Source: Natrinema soli (GTDB lineage: Archaea > Halobacteriota > Halobacteria > Halobacteriales > Natrialbaceae). Taken from it: a stretch of 32,311 nt of DNA. The position numbers and the translations under genes were made by a program. The notes beneath the pieces are model-generated. The model was not told where the DNA came from and made no database searches. It saw only the letters and a program-made list of their open reading frames with translations. Shown piece by piece: positions 8,427 through 16,248 of this stretch; within the stretch, counting starts at the first letter, position 1; each line of letters opens with the position of its first letter. The stretch lies in contig NZ_JAQIVI010000380.1 of assembly GCF_028618695.1 (NCBI RefSeq), positions 1 to 32,311 on the forward strand, given 5' to 3'.

Positions 8427-8514
8427 CTCATACGGTTTGCTGTAACGATTTACCGGCGCGGCCGCAGGCCGGATCGCGGTCGCGCCGGAAATGACTTACA
8501 GCAGACCGTATCAG
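8427..8514. repeat. Long palindromic repeat, copy 1, on the rad25 stop codon
   Basis: Two 34-nt arms (8427-8460 and 8481-8514) are imperfect inverted repeats with 27 of 34 positions matching, separated by 20 nt. Shared core: ATACGG, TGCTGTAA and CCGGCGCG. The right terminus contains the TGA of the Rad25-like gene (minus strand CTGATACGG). A related copy lies at 18398-18485 in the same position relative to another gene. It may act as a transcript-end hairpin or be a dispersed palindromic element of the genome. Confidence 0.7.
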
Positions 8515-10427
8515 TCCTCACCGCGCTCGACGGCCTGCTCGCGGACCGTGATCCCCTTGCGACCCAGATGCTGGAGCTGTTTCCGGGCGAAGTCCTCCTC
8601 TCGAGTACCCCGCGTGGCGAGGACGTAGACGAGCGCGCCGCCGGCGGGACGCATCGTCCGCCCGGCGCGCTGGGTTCCCTGTCGCCGCGAGCCGCCTAAG
8701 CCGGAGGCGACGATCGCCAGATCCGCCGTCGGCAGGTCGATTCCCTCGTCGCCGACCCGCGAGATGAACAGGAGATCGCGCTCGTTCCGGCGGAACTCTT
8801 CGAGCAGCCGCCGCCGTTCGTGGTGTGGCGTCTCGCCGCTGAGGAAGGGCACCTCGAGCGCCTCGGAGAGCTCGCGGCCCTGCTCGAGGTAGTCGACGAA
8901 GACGATCGCCTTCGCGTCGGGATGGGCCGACAGCAGGTACCGGACCTCGTCGATCTTGCCCCGGTTTTCCGCGGCGATGCGGTACTTCTCGCGGCCCTCG
9001 GCCGAGCCGTAGGCGTTGGCCTGTTCGTCGTCGCCCCACGGCACGTAGCGAATCTCGAGTTCGGGTTCGGCGACGAAGCCGGCCTCGAACAGCGCCTCCC
9101 AGTCGGTGCCGATCGGCGGCCCGACGAGGGTGAAGATCTCGGTCTGGCGGTCGTCTTCCCTGATCGGCGACGCTGACAAGCCCAAGCGATGCTTGGACTG
9201 CAGGTGCGTGCTCCGCCGGTAGACGTCCGAGGGCACGTGCTGACACTCGTCGAAGATCACCAGCCCCCACTCACGGTCGTCGAACAGCGAGCGGTGGCGA
9301 TCCATCCCCGCGATCTGGTAGGTGGCGATCGTCACCGGCCGGACGTTCTTCTGCCCGCCGTGGTACTGCCCGATCTGGTCGGCCTCGAGCGAGGTGTACT
9401 CCTGGATCGCGTCGGCCCACTGCTGTGCGAGATCGCGACTCGGGACAAGCACGAGCGTCTCGCCCTCGACGTGGGCCATCGCGCCCATCGCGGCCACCGT
9501 CTTCCCGCTTCCCGGCGGGCCGACGAAGACGCCCTCACCCGCCTCGGCGAAGCGATCGACCCACGTCTGCTGGTAGTCTCGCAGTCGCACCCCCAGGTCG
9601 ATCGGCAGTTCCTCGCCGGAGGCCAGTTCGCGGTGGTCCTGGACCGGATACCCGGCCTCGTAGAGGATGCGCTTGATCGCGGCCTCCGCCCCCTCCTGCA
9701 CCCAGTCCTCGGCCTCCGAGATCGGTGCGTGGACGTGTTCCTCGTCGAGTTTCTGGCGGGCGACGTTGCCCATTATCTCGGGACTCTGCGCCTCGAGAAC
9801 CGTATACCCGTCCTCGTGGGTCACCAGTCGGAACTGGTGGGCGCGGTCCCACTGGCTGTGGACCCACTCCTCGAGCGCGTCCGATCGCTGGCCCAGCGCC
9901 TGCCGCATCGTCCGCGCGAGTTCCTCGAAGGTATCGTGAGGCGTCCCCCAGATATCGGCCGGTCGAACGACGTAACGGTAGCCCTGTTCACCGTTCGCAT
10001 CTGCGAGGTGGGCGAACTGCGAGAGTTGCGCGCGCGTGAACTGGTCGGGCCGATCGACGACGATCTCCCGCCGTTTCGGAAAGACGATCACTCGTTCGCG
10101 GTCCGTCAGGTCCTCGAGTTCGGTCGGATACCAGACGACGGGATCCGTCGAGACGGCCAGTCGCTCGAGTGCGCCGCGTTCGGCGAGTGCCTCGAGTCGT
10201 TCGTTCGCTTCCTCGTGGGGGAGCTCGAGGGCACGAGAGACGGCCGCGGCGGTGAGAACCGGCCGTCCCTCCTGCTGGCTGGCGTCGTGGAAGTCGGCGA
10301 TGGTGAACTCGTCGGTGTCGTCGTTCTCGTCGGCCTCCGTGCCGGCGTCAATCGCCTCCCCGTCGGTCGGTTCGGGGGGATCGCTTCGCTGCTCGTCGGA
10401 AGACGTCGAAGAACGTTCGTCGGTCAC
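8511..10427 (-). CDS. XPB/Rad25-like superfamily 2 DNA helicase
   Basis: This 638-residue protein has an acidic N-terminus (1-50), then a DNA-binding region (about 55-265), a first RecA-like domain with Walker A VGPPGSGKT at 302-310, motif II DECQH at 393-397, and motif III SASPIREDDR at 418-427, which contains the XPB-typical RED triad. The second RecA-like domain has AIVFVDYLEQ, LLFISRVGDEGIDLP and the motif VI QRAGRTMRP. These features identify an archaeal XPB/Rad25 homologue, an ATP-dependent DNA opener implicated in repair and possibly transcription. Motif II has a cysteine-glutamine where eukaryotic XPB has DEVH. It is transcribed toward the HerA-like gene, with a palindromic repeat at its stop codon. 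The symbol is not assigned because haloarchaea have several rad25 paralogues. Confidence 0.85.
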   Translation of the reverse strand: MTDERSSTSSDEQRSDPPEPTDGEAIDAGTEADENDDTDEFTIADFHDASQQEGRPVLTAAAVSRALELPHEEANERLEALAERGALERLAVSTDPVVWYPTELEDLTDRERVIVFPKRREIVVDRPDQFTRAQLSQFAHLADANGEQGYRYVVRPADIWGTPHDTFEELARTMRQALGQRSDALEEWVHSQWDRAHQFRLVTHEDGYTVLEAQSPEIMGNVARQKLDEEHVHAPISEAEDWVQEGAEAAIKRILYEAGYPVQDHRELASGEELPIDLGVRLRDYQQTWVDRFAEAGEGVFVGPPGSGKTVAAMGAMAHVEGETLVLVPSRDLAQQWADAIQEYTSLEADQIGQYHGGQKNVRPVTIATYQIAGMDRHRSLFDDREWGLVIFDECQHVPSDVYRRSTHLQSKHRLGLSASPIREDDRQTEIFTLVGPPIGTDWEALFEAGFVAEPELEIRYVPWGDDEQANAYGSAEGREKYRIAAENRGKIDEVRYLLSAHPDAKAIVFVDYLEQGRELSEALEVPFLSGETPHHERRRLLEEFRRNERDLLFISRVGDEGIDLPTADLAIVASGLGGSRRQGTQRAGRTMRPAGGALVYVLATRGTREEDFARKQLQHLGRKGITVREQAVERGED

Positions 10428-10629
10428 TGCCCGCTCGTAGCGGCGGAGGGGGTAAACCGATTTCGTTCGATTCTCTCGATTCGTCTGTCACCGGCGACGG
10501 ACTCAAATGCCCCAGGAAAGGACTCGAGATAAGGACTCAAGATAGGGTATTCGGTCCGAACGGGAGGTGGGAAATAGACGCCACGTTTCCGCCAGTATTA
10601 TTTCAATTAAAATAGAAGAAACGGGCGAG

Positions 10630-10878
10630 ATGAAGTATCTGTACGATGCTCTCAATTTCTCTATCGGCGTCTCGCTGATGGCGGTAACGAGTTTCGCCGC
10701 CCTACAAACGACCCTCCAGCGGCAGTCTCCGAATACCATCGTCGTCGATGGAAGCGGTACGGGCGGTAGCCTCCTGACGATGGCCCTGTTTGCACTCGGG
10801 TGCTTTTTCGTCGCCCACAGTCTGTTTAGCGCGCTGGACAAAGCGGGTTGGACCAGTGACTCCCCCGCGTCTGAATGA
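10630..10878 (+). CDS. Small membrane protein, unknown function
   Basis: The start at 10630 (MKYLYDALNFSIGVSLMAV) gives 82 residues. Two hydrophobic stretches are seen, at about residues 9-27 and 48-67 (LLTMALFALGCFFVAHSLF), joined by a polar loop with VVDGSGTGGS. An AT-rich TTCAATTAAAAT box at about 10602-10613 lies about 17-28 nt upstream, close to the expected leaderless spacing. An in-frame start at 10567 would add 21 residues but ignores the TATA position. No family was recognised. It lies between the Rad25-like gene (divergent) and a 60-residue ORF on the same strand. Confidence 0.6.
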   Translation: MKYLYDALNFSIGVSLMAVTSFAALQTTLQRQSPNTIVVDGSGTGGSLLTMALFALGCFFVAHSLFSALDKAGWTSDSPASE

Positions 10879-10945
10879 CGCTCGTGCATCCGGCGGACGT
10901 GACCACGCAATAGTATATGCCGCAGGAAGCCGTATCTCCTCCCAT

Positions 10946-11128
10946 ATGTACCGTGCGATCCTCCCCGAAGGACAGATCGTCTGCGAGCGCTACGATCACA
11001 CCGACAACGGACTCGAGCTGTACGACGATGAGGACCGGTTCCTCGCGTTCGTTCCCTACAGCAACCTCCACGCGCTGCTCGACGAGGAGGTCTACGAAGA
11101 GGACGGAAACGACCGCTCGATCATGTGA
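10946..11128 (+). CDS. Small acidic conserved-looking protein
   Basis: This 60-residue protein begins MYRAILPEGQIVCERYDHT and ends in an acidic tail (EEVYEEDGNDRSIM). The segment NGLELYDDEDRFLAFVPYSNLHALLDEE looks like a small beta-strand plus helix fold. The ATG at 10946 has a TATA-like TAGTATATGC at 10911-10920, 26-35 nt upstream, so a leaderless transcript is likely. Its last 8 nt overlap the end of the oppositely transcribed TFB gene (11121-11128). Composition and promoter spacing support a real gene. I do not recognise the family. Confidence 0.65.
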   Translation: MYRAILPEGQIVCERYDHTDNGLELYDDEDRFLAFVPYSNLHALLDEEVYEEDGNDRSIM

Positions 11129-12080
11129 CCGGCTGCTGATCGATCGCCTCGAGCTGCTCGCGATACCGATTCCGAACCGTGACGACGGTCGTCTGGGCGG
11201 TGTCGGCGACCGCTCGCTGCGGGATGGTTTCGTCGCAGAGCAGTCCGGCGGCGTAGATCGCCGCGGCGGCGAATCCCGTCGGTGACTTGCCCGAGTGGAG
11301 CCCCTTCTCGGTCGTGAGATCGATGATCTCGACGGCCTTGGTTTCGACGTCCTTGTCGACGTCTAGATCCGAGCAAAAGCGCGGGACGAACTGCCGAGGG
11401 TTCGTCGGTTCGAGATTAATGTCCAATTCGTCCGCAATGTAGCGGTAGGTGCGACCGATCTCGCGCTGATCGACGCGTGAAACAGACGTTACTTCCTCGA
11501 GGCTTCGGGGAATGTCCTCCTTACGACACGCGGTGTAGAGCGCGCTGGTCGCGACGCCCTCGATCGATCGGCCCCGGATGAGGTCCTGCTCGAGCGCCTG
11601 TCGGTAGATGACGCTCGCGGTCTCCTTGACCGGCTTGGGGACGCCTAACGCGCTGACCATCCGGTCGATCTCGGAGAGGGCGTATTTGAGGTTTCGTTCG
11701 CCCGCGTTTTTCGTTCGAATTCGTTCCTGCCAGACCCGGAGCCGGTGGAGCTGCCCGTGTTTGTCGGCCGACATCGAGTGACCGTTCGCGTCCTTGTTGC
11801 GCCAGTCGATGGTCGTTGTCAGCCCCCGATCGTGCATCGACTGGGTCAGGGGCGCGCCGACCCGCGAGAGTTCGTCGTGCTCTTGGGCGTTGAACGCTCG
11901 CCACTCCGGGCCGTAATCGATGGGATCTTCGGTGAGAACGAGGCCGCACTCCTCACAGACCCGTTCGCCGCGGTCCGGATCGTGGACGATCGTATCGGTC
12001 TCACAGTCTGGACAGAGACCAGCCTCGACCGCCTCCGACTGCGATTCGGTGCTGGCGTGATCGATTATAGACCGCGTCAT
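11121..12080 (-). CDS. tfb: Transcription initiation factor IIB (TFB)
   Basis: This 319-residue protein has the full TFB layout. An N-terminal zinc ribbon has Cys23, Cys26, Cys42 and Cys45 (CPDC and CEEC). A B-finger/reader region is followed by two cyclin-like repeats, about 120-215 (KYALSEIDRMVSALGVPKPV, then SIEGVATSALYTACRKE) and 220-310 (KAVEIIDLTTEKGLHSGKSPTGFAAAAIYAAG). TFB bridges TBP-bound TATA boxes and RNA polymerase. Haloarchaea carry several TFB paralogues with distinct regulons, so which one this is cannot be told here. The gene ends tail-to-tail with the 60-residue ORF, overlapping by 8 bp. The symbol is the generic family name. Confidence 0.95.
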   Translation of the reverse strand: MTRSIIDHASTESQSEAVEAGLCPDCETDTIVHDPDRGERVCEECGLVLTEDPIDYGPEWRAFNAQEHDELSRVGAPLTQSMHDRGLTTTIDWRNKDANGHSMSADKHGQLHRLRVWQERIRTKNAGERNLKYALSEIDRMVSALGVPKPVKETASVIYRQALEQDLIRGRSIEGVATSALYTACRKEDIPRSLEEVTSVSRVDQREIGRTYRYIADELDINLEPTNPRQFVPRFCSDLDVDKDVETKAVEIIDLTTEKGLHSGKSPTGFAAAAIYAAGLLCDETIPQRAVADTAQTTVVTVRNRYREQLEAIDQQPVT

Positions 12081-12904
12081 CAGTATCCGACCGAAACCGT
12101 GCAGTCACTGTAAGGGGTTCACATGGTTTCGCGGGAAACACCGACTTACTATTCTGACGCCTGACTGTCAGGAATCGTATTCACCGGATGGATCCGAGCC
12201 TTTCCGACGAGACAGTCGGCTGCGCCTCCCGGCACTGACGCTCGAGCCGAGCGGCGAAGACAACCGACGCGACCGTCGTTCCCTCGAGCAAATAACCGTG
12301 ACGGTCGCGTCGAGACCGTGTCCCATCGGTCATGTCCGGGCGAAACGACTCTCAGCCGGTCGTTTCGACCCATTATGATACATGTGATCGTGGGACATGA
12401 AATGCGGGGATCGTTGGGTCGAGCTGCCGGATAAATCCCTCTATTCGGCGTGTAAACCCATCGTTCGCGTGTGAACTGTCGATCGACTTTATATCCGCTG
12501 GGCCGAACGATCGGTATCGCTGCCGTGTTCTCACTTAGTACCCCGAGTCGCGTCGGTATCAGATCCGTTCTCGGCCCGCGTCTCCGTACGCTGTCGATAC
12601 GCGCGCACAATCGATCGGTACCGATCGACTTCGCCGGCGACCGAGAGCGGCCGTCACGACGGCGAGAAGTCGCTGCTGTGACTCCGTCGGGAAGTCGTTC
12701 CATACGTCCTTTGCAGCCGGTGCGAAACGTGGCCGTTTTTAAGAGTATCTCTGTTGGTGTTCAACTTGGTGTGTCAAACGTGATTTGGACCCGCCGTACG
12801 AACGTACAGCGGTCACCGTCGAGCCGATGCTCCGGTGGCTTTGCCTGCCGTGTACTGGGGTCAACGAACGCGAATGGGGTTGCTACGATCGGAGGGCCGC
12901 GATA
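12081..12904. other. Long intergenic region, no convincing gene
   Basis: About 820 bases separate the TFB gene and the HTH/membrane regulator. Frames on both strands are rich in arginine and serine and lack acidic bias. AT-rich boxes at about 12487 (CTTTATATCC) and 12733 (TTTTTAAGAG) could be promoters; the second would give a leader of about 140 nt before 12905. No tRNA, repeat or IS was recognised. A non-coding RNA or a long regulatory leader is possible but not supported by structure I can see. Confidence 0.4.
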
Positions 12905-13498
12905 ATGTCGTCGGTCGATACGTCACTTCCGGACGAGATCGCCTCGGTCGCCAACGAGAAGGACGAGCGGCTCTCGAAGGACGTCATTTTCGAGCTCTTA
13001 AAGAATCGCCGTCGGCGCGAAGTCCTCGCGTACCTACTGGACGCCGACGAAACGGTGACGCTCGGCGAACTCGCGGAACAGATCGCCGCCTGGGAGAACG
13101 ACACCGATATCAACGCCCTCAGCTCCGACCAGCGGAAACGAGTCTACGTCGCCCTCTATCAGACCCATCTGCCGAAGATGGACGACGCCGGTATCGTCGA
13201 GTACGATCAGGACCGGGGGTTGATCTCGCTCGCGGACAACGCCGACCTGTTGATGATGTACCTCGATACGGATACCCATCGACAGGATCGGTGGGATCGG
13301 TGGTATGCCGGGCTTAGCGTGGCCGGCGCGACCCTCATCGGTGCGGCGTTCCTCGGGGTCCCGCTCCTGTCGGCCGTGCCGATGACCGCCCTCGCCGGCC
13401 TCGTCGTCGCCGCCTTCTTCTGTCTCTCGATCGCTCACGTCGCCCGGAACCGTCATCACGAACGCAACGTCGACGGAAAGCTCTCTCGTATCGAGTAA
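12905..13498 (+). CDS. DUF7344-type HTH regulator with two membrane segments
   Basis: This 197-residue protein starts MSSVDTSLPDEIASVANEK. Residues about 20-115 form a winged helix-turn-helix: VIFELLKNRRRREVLAYLLD is the leading helix pair, and YQTHLPKMDDAGIVEYDQDRG is the helix-wing portion. Two hydrophobic segments follow at about 138-156 and 160-180 (SVAGATLIGAAFLGVPLL and AVPMTALAGLVVAAFFCLS). This is the architecture of haloarchaeal DUF7344 proteins, which frequently lie beside polysaccharide and surface-protein genes; a direct regulatory role is inferred. An in-frame upstream extension with a CLPC pair starts at TTG and is less likely. It is the first gene of the glycan region on the plus strand. 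Confidence 0.75.
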   Translation: MSSVDTSLPDEIASVANEKDERLSKDVIFELLKNRRRREVLAYLLDADETVTLGELAEQIAAWENDTDINALSSDQRKRVYVALYQTHLPKMDDAGIVEYDQDRGLISLADNADLLMMYLDTDTHRQDRWDRWYAGLSVAGATLIGAAFLGVPLLSAVPMTALAGLVVAAFFCLSIAHVARNRHHERNVDGKLSRIE

Positions 13499-14133
13499 CC
13501 CCACGTCCACACGGCGGCGGTCCCGTCCCGTGACTGCAACGAGCTCGCGCTGTGACCTCACGCCTCGAGCGACGCGTTCGTCGATCCCCTGCTGATCAGC
13601 CATCGATCCGGTCGGGGTCCGTATTCGTCTCCGTACTCGTCACCATCGCTCCCCGTGACCGCGCTCGCCGCACGCGGATGGACGACGGGATCGATCCGCT
13701 CTCTCACGGCGGTTCCCAGTCGGCCGCTAAGAAGGCTTTTTATTACCCGCATCCGTACGTCCAAACGGCTCCCGACGACCGTCATCCAGTACCGGAACAG
13801 TCGCGTGCCAGCAGCTGTTCTCGGCGCGGGAGCCTTCTGACGCGAACGGCTCGGCCCGCCGCGAGAGTTTCGTGCCCGCAGAGTGACTATAGTAGCCGCT
13901 GAAAGTCAATACACACCTGATCGCATAGCATTGCGATCAGTATATGAATCGTTTCAGTGGCTACTATACCGTCTCGAGTCGGCTGCCCCGCAGGCGGACG
14001 CCCCGAGACGGCAGTCGATCGAACAGAACCTCGTGCTTCGGGTCGACTGCGGCCGATCACCGCATTCGGTAGCACGGAGCTGTCGGCCGTAAACGCGGCC
14101 ATTACTATGACGCTGACTCTCACGTCTCCTCAT
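13499..14133. other. Intergenic region with MITE-like copy B and promoter
   Basis: About 630 bases without a convincing gene. It holds an AT-rich CTTTTTATTACC at about 13735, the MITE-like copy at 13890-13966, and a TATA-like ATTACTATGA at 14101-14110, close upstream of the ATG at 14134. The last supports a leaderless asparagine-synthetase-like transcript starting at 14134 rather than at more upstream ATGs. Confidence 0.45.
13890..13966. mobile_element. MITE-like palindromic element, copy B (77 bp)
   Basis: TAGTAGCCGCTGAAA at the left end mirrors TTTCAGTGGCTACTA at the right with one mismatch; extending to TATA on each side gives 81 bp (13888-13968). Compared with copy A at 1802-1881, the last 33 nt are identical and the left half differs at scattered positions. 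It lies in the leader/promoter region of the asparagine-synthetase-like gene. Confidence 0.7.
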
Positions 14134-15960
14134 ATGGTTGGCATCACCGGGCGAACGCCGGATGCGGACGACGGATCGTTCGCCAGTTCGCTCGAGCCGC
14201 TCGTTCACACGGATCGGTACGAGGCCGACGTGGTCTTCGAATCGGCGTCGCGTTCGGTCGGGACGACGGCGTACCCCGAATATCCGATCCGAATCGTCGA
14301 GAACGACGAGTACTGGGTCTGTCTCGAGGGCCGGATCTACGACCGCGACGACGAGACGCTCGAACGCGAACTCCTCGAGGTCGCGGCGCACGTGCTCGCG
14401 GCCGACGTCGACGACGGGTTCCTGACCGAGTGGTTGCTCGAGACCGACGGCGAGTTCTTGCTCGTCGCCGCCGACAAGGGGAGCGACCGGCTCGGCTTGC
14501 TCAACGATCCGCTCGCTCGGCTGCCGACATACTACTTCCACGACGGGGAGACGTTTCTGTTCTCACGGGAACTGCGCTATCTCATCAACGAGGCGCCGAT
14601 CGAGGGGTTCGATCCGATGGGCGTCGCCCACTGTCTCCTCTTCGGCTACTCGCTGGGCGACCGGACGCTGATCGACGGGGCGAACCGGCTGCGTCCCGGG
14701 ACGAAACTCACCGTCGATCCGGAGCGCGGCGCGGTCACGGAGACAACGCTCCACCGGTTCGACTTCGGCGAGCCGGCCTACGCGGATCGGAGCCGATCGC
14801 GAAACGCCGCCGAACTCGTCGACCGGTTCGAACGGGCCTGCCGCCAGCGGTCGGGCGACGGCACTCGCGACGTGATCTCGTTGAGCGGGGGGCTCGACTC
14901 GCGGTCCGTACTCGCCGGGTACCACGCCGAGGAAATCCCGACGACTGCGGCGACGATGGCCTCCGACGAGTTCGTGCCGTCGTCCGACGTCGAACTCGCT
15001 CGAGAGCTGGCCGAAGCGTTCGATATCGACTGGCAGCGCTACGATGTCGGGCCGCCCAACGGGTCGGATCTGGACCGAATCATCAAGACGAAAAACGGTC
15101 AGATCGGTCTCTTGACCTCGTTCATCCTCGACTTCTTCCGGCAGCTTCGGGAGGAGTACGATGCCGGCCTCACCTACGTTACCGGCGACGGCGGGGACAA
15201 GGTGCTTCCCGATCTCACTCCCGCGACGCCGATCGACGACGAATCGGCGCTGGTCGACTACGTTATCGCGGAGAACTGCTTTCTCTCGCTCGAGCAGGTG
15301 GCCCAGATTACGGGGCTCTCCGCGGACGCAATTCGGCGGAGCGTTCGTGATCGGCTTCGACTGTACCCTGAGACGGACCCCGCTTCGAAGTACGTCCACT
15401 TTCTCGTCTACGAGCGCGGCGTCAACTTCCTGTTTGAGGGCGAGGACCGGAATCGATTCTTCTTCTGGAGTACGACCCCGTTCTACTCGATCGACTTCTT
15501 CCGATACGCGATGAACTGCCCGCCCGAGCAGAAGGCCCGGTACGACCTCTATCGCTCGTTCCTCACGGAACTCGCGCCCGCCGCCGCTGCGCTGGCTCAC
15601 CCCGATTACGGCGTCCCCGTCGCCTCGACTCGCCACGAAGCCGCGGCGTTCGTCGACGACTTGCTTTCGCGGTATCCTCGGGTGTTCGACGTCGTGCGAC
15701 CGATCGTCAAATCGCTCAACGGTCTCGACACGGAGTCCCAACTGAGACCGAGTACGGTCGACTGCATTCGAACGCAGATCGAACAGTGCGAGGCCGTCGA
15801 CGACGTGCTCTCGACCGATGAACTCCACGCGTTCCTCGACGCGTACGCTGACCACGATCGGGTGTCGGTCTACCGCCTCTTCGCGCTCACCTCGTTTATC
15901 GACGATATACACTCCGCGGAGAGCGTCCTCGAGTCGCGACGCGATGCCGTCTTCGGCTGA
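14134..15960 (+). CDS. Asparagine-synthetase-like ATP pyrophosphatase with altered glutaminase nucleophile
   Basis: This 608-residue protein has the two-domain layout of class II glutamine amidotransferase / asparagine synthetase B. The N-terminal Ntn-like domain (1-about 200) retains DGEFLLVAADK and LGLLNDPLARLPTYY. The synthetase domain has the PP-loop SGGLDS at 251-256 and a TGDGGDK loop near 350. AsnB-type enzymes activate a carboxylate by adenylation and transfer ammonia; homologues in glycan loci amidate uronic acids. The protein starts MVGITG, so the residue that must be Cys2 in active glutaminases is Val; if this start is right it cannot hydrolyse glutamine and would need free ammonia or another amine. 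An upstream in-frame ATG at 14107 does not restore a cysteine. Confidence 0.85.
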   Translation: MVGITGRTPDADDGSFASSLEPLVHTDRYEADVVFESASRSVGTTAYPEYPIRIVENDEYWVCLEGRIYDRDDETLERELLEVAAHVLAADVDDGFLTEWLLETDGEFLLVAADKGSDRLGLLNDPLARLPTYYFHDGETFLFSRELRYLINEAPIEGFDPMGVAHCLLFGYSLGDRTLIDGANRLRPGTKLTVDPERGAVTETTLHRFDFGEPAYADRSRSRNAAELVDRFERACRQRSGDGTRDVISLSGGLDSRSVLAGYHAEEIPTTAATMASDEFVPSSDVELARELAEAFDIDWQRYDVGPPNGSDLDRIIKTKNGQIGLLTSFILDFFRQLREEYDAGLTYVTGDGGDKVLPDLTPATPIDDESALVDYVIAENCFLSLEQVAQITGLSADAIRRSVRDRLRLYPETDPASKYVHFLVYERGVNFLFEGEDRNRFFFWSTTPFYSIDFFRYAMNCPPEQKARYDLYRSFLTELAPAAAALAHPDYGVPVASTRHEAAAFVDDLLSRYPRVFDVVRPIVKSLNGLDTESQLRPSTVDCIRTQIEQCEAVDDVLSTDELHAFLDAYADHDRVSVYRLFALTSFIDDIHSAESVLESRRDAVFG

Positions 15961-16097
15961 CTGTCTCGTTCCCCTGTTCGACAGGCGAGTCGTCAGGTCA
16001 CAATTCTGTCGTATACGTTCGTTTCTCAATTTTTGACAGTTCCAATACCGCTACTATCTTTATACAATATTTGATATCGCTGATTCAATATGCCGCC

Positions 16098-16118
16098 CCG
16101 GCGCAGCCGGCCGTTTTT
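16098..16118 (+). terminator. Hairpin followed by a T run
   Basis: CCGGC and GCCGG form a 5-bp stem around a GCA loop, followed by CCG and five T. It lies about 140 nt downstream of the asparagine-synthetase-like stop codon and could end that transcript. Archaeal termination needs mainly the T run, so the hairpin may be incidental. Confidence 0.4.
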
Positions 16119-16209
16119 CAATATAAGAAACCGTTACAAAATTGTATAATTAGAAAAAATATCTACAGTGGTATAATGAACATCACAGAATCTTACTGAT
16201 ATCGAGGAA

Positions 16210-16221
16210 GGAAAGTTTATG
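16210..16221 (+). promoter_or_regulatory. GGAAAGTTTATG promoter box, beta-helix paralogue 1
   Basis: The box ends 27 nt before the ATG at 16249. The same sequence stands at the same distance before the paralogues at 21630 and 23259. An AGTTTATG core with a purine-rich GGAAA flank looks like BRE plus TATA for a leaderless transcript. Confidence 0.75.
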
Positions 16222-16248
16222 GTCCGGTAGTGTTCTCTCACAGATCGC

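Larger units (their letters stand above)
15961..16248. other. AT-rich intergenic region before the first beta-helix gene
   Basis: Base composition drops sharply here (long A/T runs between 16060 and 16210) compared with the GC-rich genes on either side. It contains a terminator-like hairpin (16098-16118) and the promoter of the 16249 gene (16210-16221). No gene was recognised. Confidence 0.55.

Noticed and set aside
12149..12703. Leftward 184-codon frame in the TFB-regulator gap
   Set aside because: Basic, arginine-rich and without motif; composition is not that of haloarchaeal proteins in this window, and no promoter of the usual spacing was seen.
12785..12904. Upstream extension of the DUF7344-type regulator
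   Set aside because: It would begin with TTG and adds a short CLPC-containing stretch of non-acidic composition; the ATG at 12905 gives the usual N-terminus.
13957..14133. Upstream in-frame starts of the asparagine-synthetase-like gene
   Set aside because: They begin inside the MITE-like element or before the TATA-like box and do not supply an N-terminal cysteine; MVGITG at 14134 aligns with the family start.
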